Positions 61,268 to 64,000 of a DNA stretch of 64,000 nt are shown here, piece after piece. Under the pieces are notes generated by a model. The model saw only the letters and a program-made list of their open reading frames with translations, had not been told where the DNA came from and did not search any database. The stretch's first letter is position 1, and every line of letters begins with the position of its first letter. Source of the stretch: Dyadobacter psychrophilus. GTDB taxonomy: Bacteria; Bacteroidota; Bacteroidia; Cytophagales; Spirosomataceae. The stretch covers positions 248,001 through 312,000 of the forward strand of contig NZ_FUZA01000006.1 in the NCBI RefSeq assembly GCF_900167945.1. Reading direction: 5' to 3'. The position numbers and the translations under genes were made by a program.

Positions 61268-62809
61268 ATGCTTGCTAAAACTTACGGAAGTGCCGTTTAC
61301 GGCGTGGATGCGACAATCACTACGATTGAAGTAAATGTAGCCCAGGGAATGGGCTTTTATATGGTCGGGCTGGCCGATAGTTCTGTGAAGGAAAGCCAGC
61401 AGCGTGTTGAGGCCTCGCTCAAATATTACGGCTACAAAATGCCGCGGCAAAAATTGGTGGTTAATCTCGCCCCTGCCGACATTCGGAAAGAAGGCTCCGC
61501 GTATGACCTTCCCATTGCACTCTGCGTGCTCCAATCCTCAGAACAGCTGAATTGCCAACACAATCTCGAAGACTATATTATCCTCGGAGAACTTTCGCTG
61601 GACGGGATTTTACGACCGATTAAGGGCGTTTTACCCATCGCGATTGAAGCGCGCAAACAGGGTTACAAAGGTTTTGTGCTCCCTGCCGAAAATGCGCATG
61701 AAGCTGCAATTGTCAATAACATTGATGTTATTCCGGTAGAAACGCTCACGGACGCCATCGCTTTCTTCGAGGGCAAATCCGATGTTCAGCCCATCGTCGT
61801 GGATACACGCGATTTATTTTTCACTTCCCAGAATGAGTATGATGCTGATTTCGAGCATGTTCAGGGACAGGAAAATATCAAACGGGCTTTGGAGATCACT
61901 GCTGCTGGCGGGCACAATGCGATTATGATCGGTCCGCCGGGAGCTGGAAAAACAATGTTAGCAAAGCGCATTCCAAGTATTTTGCCACCATTAAGCCTGC
62001 CGGAAGCATTGGAAACTACAAAGATCCATTCTGTGGCGGGAAAGTTAGGCAAAAGGGCCACGCTTGTTTCGCGACGGCCATTTCGGGCACCGCATCATTC
62101 CATTAGCGATGTCGCGCTGGTGGGCGGCGGGAGCTTTCCGCAGCCCGGAGAAATTTCCCTCGCCCACAACGGTGTGCTTTTTCTGGATGAGCTGCCTGAG
62201 TTCAAACGTTCGGTGTTGGAAGTAATGCGGCAGCCGCTGGAAGAGCGAAGGGTAACCATTTCAAGGGCGAAAATGACCGTTGAATTCCCAGCCAATTTTA
62301 TGCTCATTGCGAGCATGAATCCGTGCCCTTGTGGTTACTATAACCATCCCGAAAAGCAATGTGTTTGCGGTCAGGGAGTAGTGCAGAAGTATTTGAATAA
62401 GATTAGCGGGCCACTTTTGGATCGCATAGACCTGCATGTTGAAGTCACGCCTGTATCGTTTGACCAGATAGCTTCTACCCGAAAATCTGAAAGCAGCGAG
62501 CAGATCCGGACGCGTGTCATTAAAGCGCGGGATATGCAGACGGAGCGATTTAAGAACAGTAAAGAGATCTATTCCAACGCCATGATGTCGCCGGAAATGG
62601 TAAAGGAAATCTGCCAGATCAGCGATCCCGGAAAAGCTCTCCTACGCACCGCAATGGAACGCCTCGGCCTCTCCGCCCGCGCTTACGACCGCATCCTTAA
62701 AGTATCCCGAACCATCGCCGACCTCGCCGGAAGCGCCGACATTCAAGTACAACATCTGGCCGAGGCTATTCAATACCGGAGCCTGGATCGGGAGAATTGG
62801 GCTGGGTGA
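61268..62809 (+). CDS. comM: YifB/ComM family Mg-chelatase-like AAA+ ATPase
   Basis: A 513-residue hexameric helicase-type protein. The N-terminal ChlI-like domain (about 1-190, GSAVYGVDATITTIEVNVAQG) is followed by an AAA+ core with Walker A GPPGAGKTMLAKR and Walker B VLFLDELPEF, a cysteine-rich loop (NPCPCGYYNHPEKQCVCGQG) likely to bind zinc, and a C-terminal Mg-chelatase helical domain. ComM of naturally transformable bacteria drives branch migration of integrating DNA; the role in Bacteroidota is not established. Confidence 0.93.
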   Translation: MLAKTYGSAVYGVDATITTIEVNVAQGMGFYMVGLADSSVKESQQRVEASLKYYGYKMPRQKLVVNLAPADIRKEGSAYDLPIALCVLQSSEQLNCQHNLEDYIILGELSLDGILRPIKGVLPIAIEARKQGYKGFVLPAENAHEAAIVNNIDVIPVETLTDAIAFFEGKSDVQPIVVDTRDLFFTSQNEYDADFEHVQGQENIKRALEITAAGGHNAIMIGPPGAGKTMLAKRIPSILPPLSLPEALETTKIHSVAGKLGKRATLVSRRPFRAPHHSISDVALVGGGSFPQPGEISLAHNGVLFLDELPEFKRSVLEVMRQPLEERRVTISRAKMTVEFPANFMLIASMNPCPCGYYNHPEKQCVCGQGVVQKYLNKISGPLLDRIDLHVEVTPVSFDQIASTRKSESSEQIRTRVIKARDMQTERFKNSKEIYSNAMMSPEMVKEICQISDPGKALLRTAMERLGLSARAYDRILKVSRTIADLAGSADIQVQHLAEAIQYRSLDRENWAG

Positions 62810-62835
62810 AACACCACTATTAAACCTTAAAAAAT

Positions 62836-63498
62836 ATGAACCAAACTTACAAGGAATTAAGAGAAGATGCACTTGCTACGCTGCTTGCGCAACCCGATGT
62901 CTATTTGCTCATCGAAAAAGTTACTAGTGTTTTAAGAGAAGAACAACTTTTGCTTTCTAACTTTTACATTAATAATCTAAGTGGAAAAAGGAGCGAATTC
63001 ATCAATGGTTCTATTATACCTATTTCGTTATCCGCTTTGCAGGAAGAAGTTTGCTTGATGCTTGGCAGGTTGCTGGATGAATTCATAACTGATATTTCAA
63101 CGAACTTCCTAGTGTTTAATACAATGGTTGCTTTTGGAAGAAATTGCTATCAGCCAAATATAAGCTTTTATCGTAAAGATAAGATATTTTCCATCGAGAC
63201 ATTACCAGTCCTCCCCCCTCCAAACTTAGTAGTTGAAGTACTTGGCCCTTCTACACAATTGTCGAATAGAATAATCAAATTCATCGATTACCAAGCCCAC
63301 AAAGTCGAAGAATATTGGATAGTTGATCCTCAAAACCATACCATTGAACAATATCATCTTGTGGAAGGAGAGTATGTTCTTATATTAAAATCTTCACAAG
63401 GCTTTGTTGAAAGCTTTGTTATTAACGGGTTTAAAATTCCTGTCGTTGCTATCTTTAGTGAAGCAGAAAACTTGAAAGCACTTCAAAATCTATTATAA
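62836..63498 (+). CDS. Uma2/DUF820 family protein (PD-(D/E)XK nuclease fold)
   Basis: A 220-residue protein with the Uma2-family C-terminal signature: PPPNLVVEVLGPST (Glu134 expected at the metal site), NRIIKFIDYQAHKVEEYWIVD and a short beta-rich tail. In typical members an earlier PD motif supplies an Asp; here that position reads PN (Asn108 in YQPNISFYRK), so nuclease activity may be lost or altered. The gene is visibly AT-rich compared with comM next to it and could have been acquired. The native function of this family is unknown. Confidence 0.8.
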   Translation: MNQTYKELREDALATLLAQPDVYLLIEKVTSVLREEQLLLSNFYINNLSGKRSEFINGSIIPISLSALQEEVCLMLGRLLDEFITDISTNFLVFNTMVAFGRNCYQPNISFYRKDKIFSIETLPVLPPPNLVVEVLGPSTQLSNRIIKFIDYQAHKVEEYWIVDPQNHTIEQYHLVEGEYVLILKSSQGFVESFVINGFKIPVVAIFSEAENLKALQNLL

Positions 63499-63501
63499 AA
63501 C

Positions 63502-63999
63502 TCAAAGTTCCTCTACGCTTACCCCACCCAATTCCTGAAATAATGTTTGCCAGTAATGCGTTACATGCGGATTATTTTCTTTGGTGGATGCTGTGGCTTC
63601 GAATGGGGAAACAATGGTTACCTGTGGTGATCCGATTGCGTATTTTTCCAGCTGCTTAACATCTTCTTTCGCGTCTTTTTCCGCTTGTGAATCGTCTTGC
63701 GGAGGCCTAATGTGAAAATCCCGGCGATTCGCGCCTTTCACACTTTCAATCATATCACTGAAATAATACACTTTCACTTCCGAACCGCTTTCGCCAGCTT
63801 TGGCAATAACAGGCAAACTAGCCCAGATATCGGTTGAAAGATTAGAAGCGCCTGTGTTCTGCTGGTTTAGCTTAGCAAGCAATTGCCTTAGGTAAATGCT
63901 TTTTTCCTTTTGTAACGAAAGCTGAAACGCAGTTTCGATTCCTTCACGGTCCGTGGCGTTTGAACCTTCCATATTGTCCTTTTCACTTCTGACGGTCAG
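63502..63999 (-). CDS. Unidentified protein, C-terminal part (partial; vWA-like trace)
   Basis: The frame is open through the right edge, and the Met at 63972 is probably internal because the upstream in-frame residues (TVRSEKDN) read as coding. About 166 residues are visible. VKVYYFSDMIES resembles the fourth strand of von Willebrand A-like domains (xxYFSDMxE), and the tail contains HYWQTLFQELGG. I cannot assign a function; a vWA-like secreted or envelope protein is a weak guess. It converges on the Uma2 gene with 3 nt between stops. Confidence 0.6.
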   Translation of the reverse strand: MTVRSEKDNMEGSNATDREGIETAFQLSLQKEKSIYLRQLLAKLNQQNTGASNLSTDIWASLPVIAKAGESGSEVKVYYFSDMIESVKGANRRDFHIRPPQDDSQAEKDAKEDVKQLEKYAIGSPQVTIVSPFEATASTKENNPHVTHYWQTLFQELGGVSVEEL

Positions 64000-64000
64000 A

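Noticed and set aside
1..64000. CRISPR arrays, tRNA or rRNA genes and insertion sequences
   Set aside because: No regularly spaced repeats, cloverleaf-like segments, rRNA-like stretches or transposase genes were recognised on either strand.

Overview
The window reads as a chromosomal segment of a free-living Bacteroidota, most likely a cytophagal bacterium (Spirosomaceae, Dyadobacter-like). The signs are a type IX secretion C-terminal domain, promoters with the Bacteroidota -7 box TAnnTTTG and a TTG/TTTG box about 19-21 nt upstream, a BshC bacillithiol enzyme, a Bacteroidota-type FtsL, a class II ribonucleotide reductase and starts without strong Shine-Dalgarno sequences. The genus is inferred, not proven. 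About 50 protein genes fill the window densely. I see no rRNA, tRNA, CRISPR array, integrase or insertion sequence, and no gene-free stretch longer than about 300 bases.

Layout. 1-5 kb: end of a polyprenyl synthetase gene, rhomboid protease, short phosphatidylserine decarboxylase, SecA. 5.3-14 kb: PspC protein, thiolase, an envelope cluster of two glycosyltransferases plus a secreted glycoside-hydrolase-like T9SS cargo, then a long acyl-CoA dehydrogenase. 14-27 kb: bshC, an ECF sigma/anti-sigma/DUF4097 module, ispH, a large alpha-2-macroglobulin lipoprotein, an aquaglyceroporin and purB. 27.5-35.6 kb: nrdJ, a haem import and use operon (hmuTUV-hmuS) and a dicarboxylate/amino-acid symporter. 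35.6-42.5 kb: a KilA-N domain joined in frame to an M3 oligopeptidase, a small lipoprotein, and an epimerase/GT2/GT39 envelope-sugar cluster. 42.5-47.5 kb: an Rrf2 regulator, the beta-oxidation bifunctional protein with its MarR regulator, and a TlpA-like lipoprotein. 47.6-54 kb: a short division/cell-wall cluster rsmH-ftsL-ftsI-murE-mraY. 54-64 kb: DUF4136 lipoprotein, aroB, VOC protein, PlsC-like acyltransferase, a kinase/HAD pair, amidase, YifB/ComM, a Uma2-family protein and the 3' part of an unidentified gene.

How it works together. The clearest unifying signal is a perfect or near-perfect 14-bp palindrome, GTATGC-NN-GCATAC, found upstream of the thiolase, twice around the acyl-CoA dehydrogenase promoter, and upstream of the marR-like gene that heads the bifunctional dehydrogenase/hydratase operon. 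This points to one MarR-type repressor controlling a fatty-acid beta-oxidation regulon spread over three loci 6-34 kb apart. Two large GC-rich inverted repeats with a shared core lie between convergent gene pairs (27.4 and 54.0 kb); the second sits exactly where the division/cell-wall cluster stops early. The most unusual protein is the KilA-N/M3 peptidase fusion at 35.7-38.3 kb.
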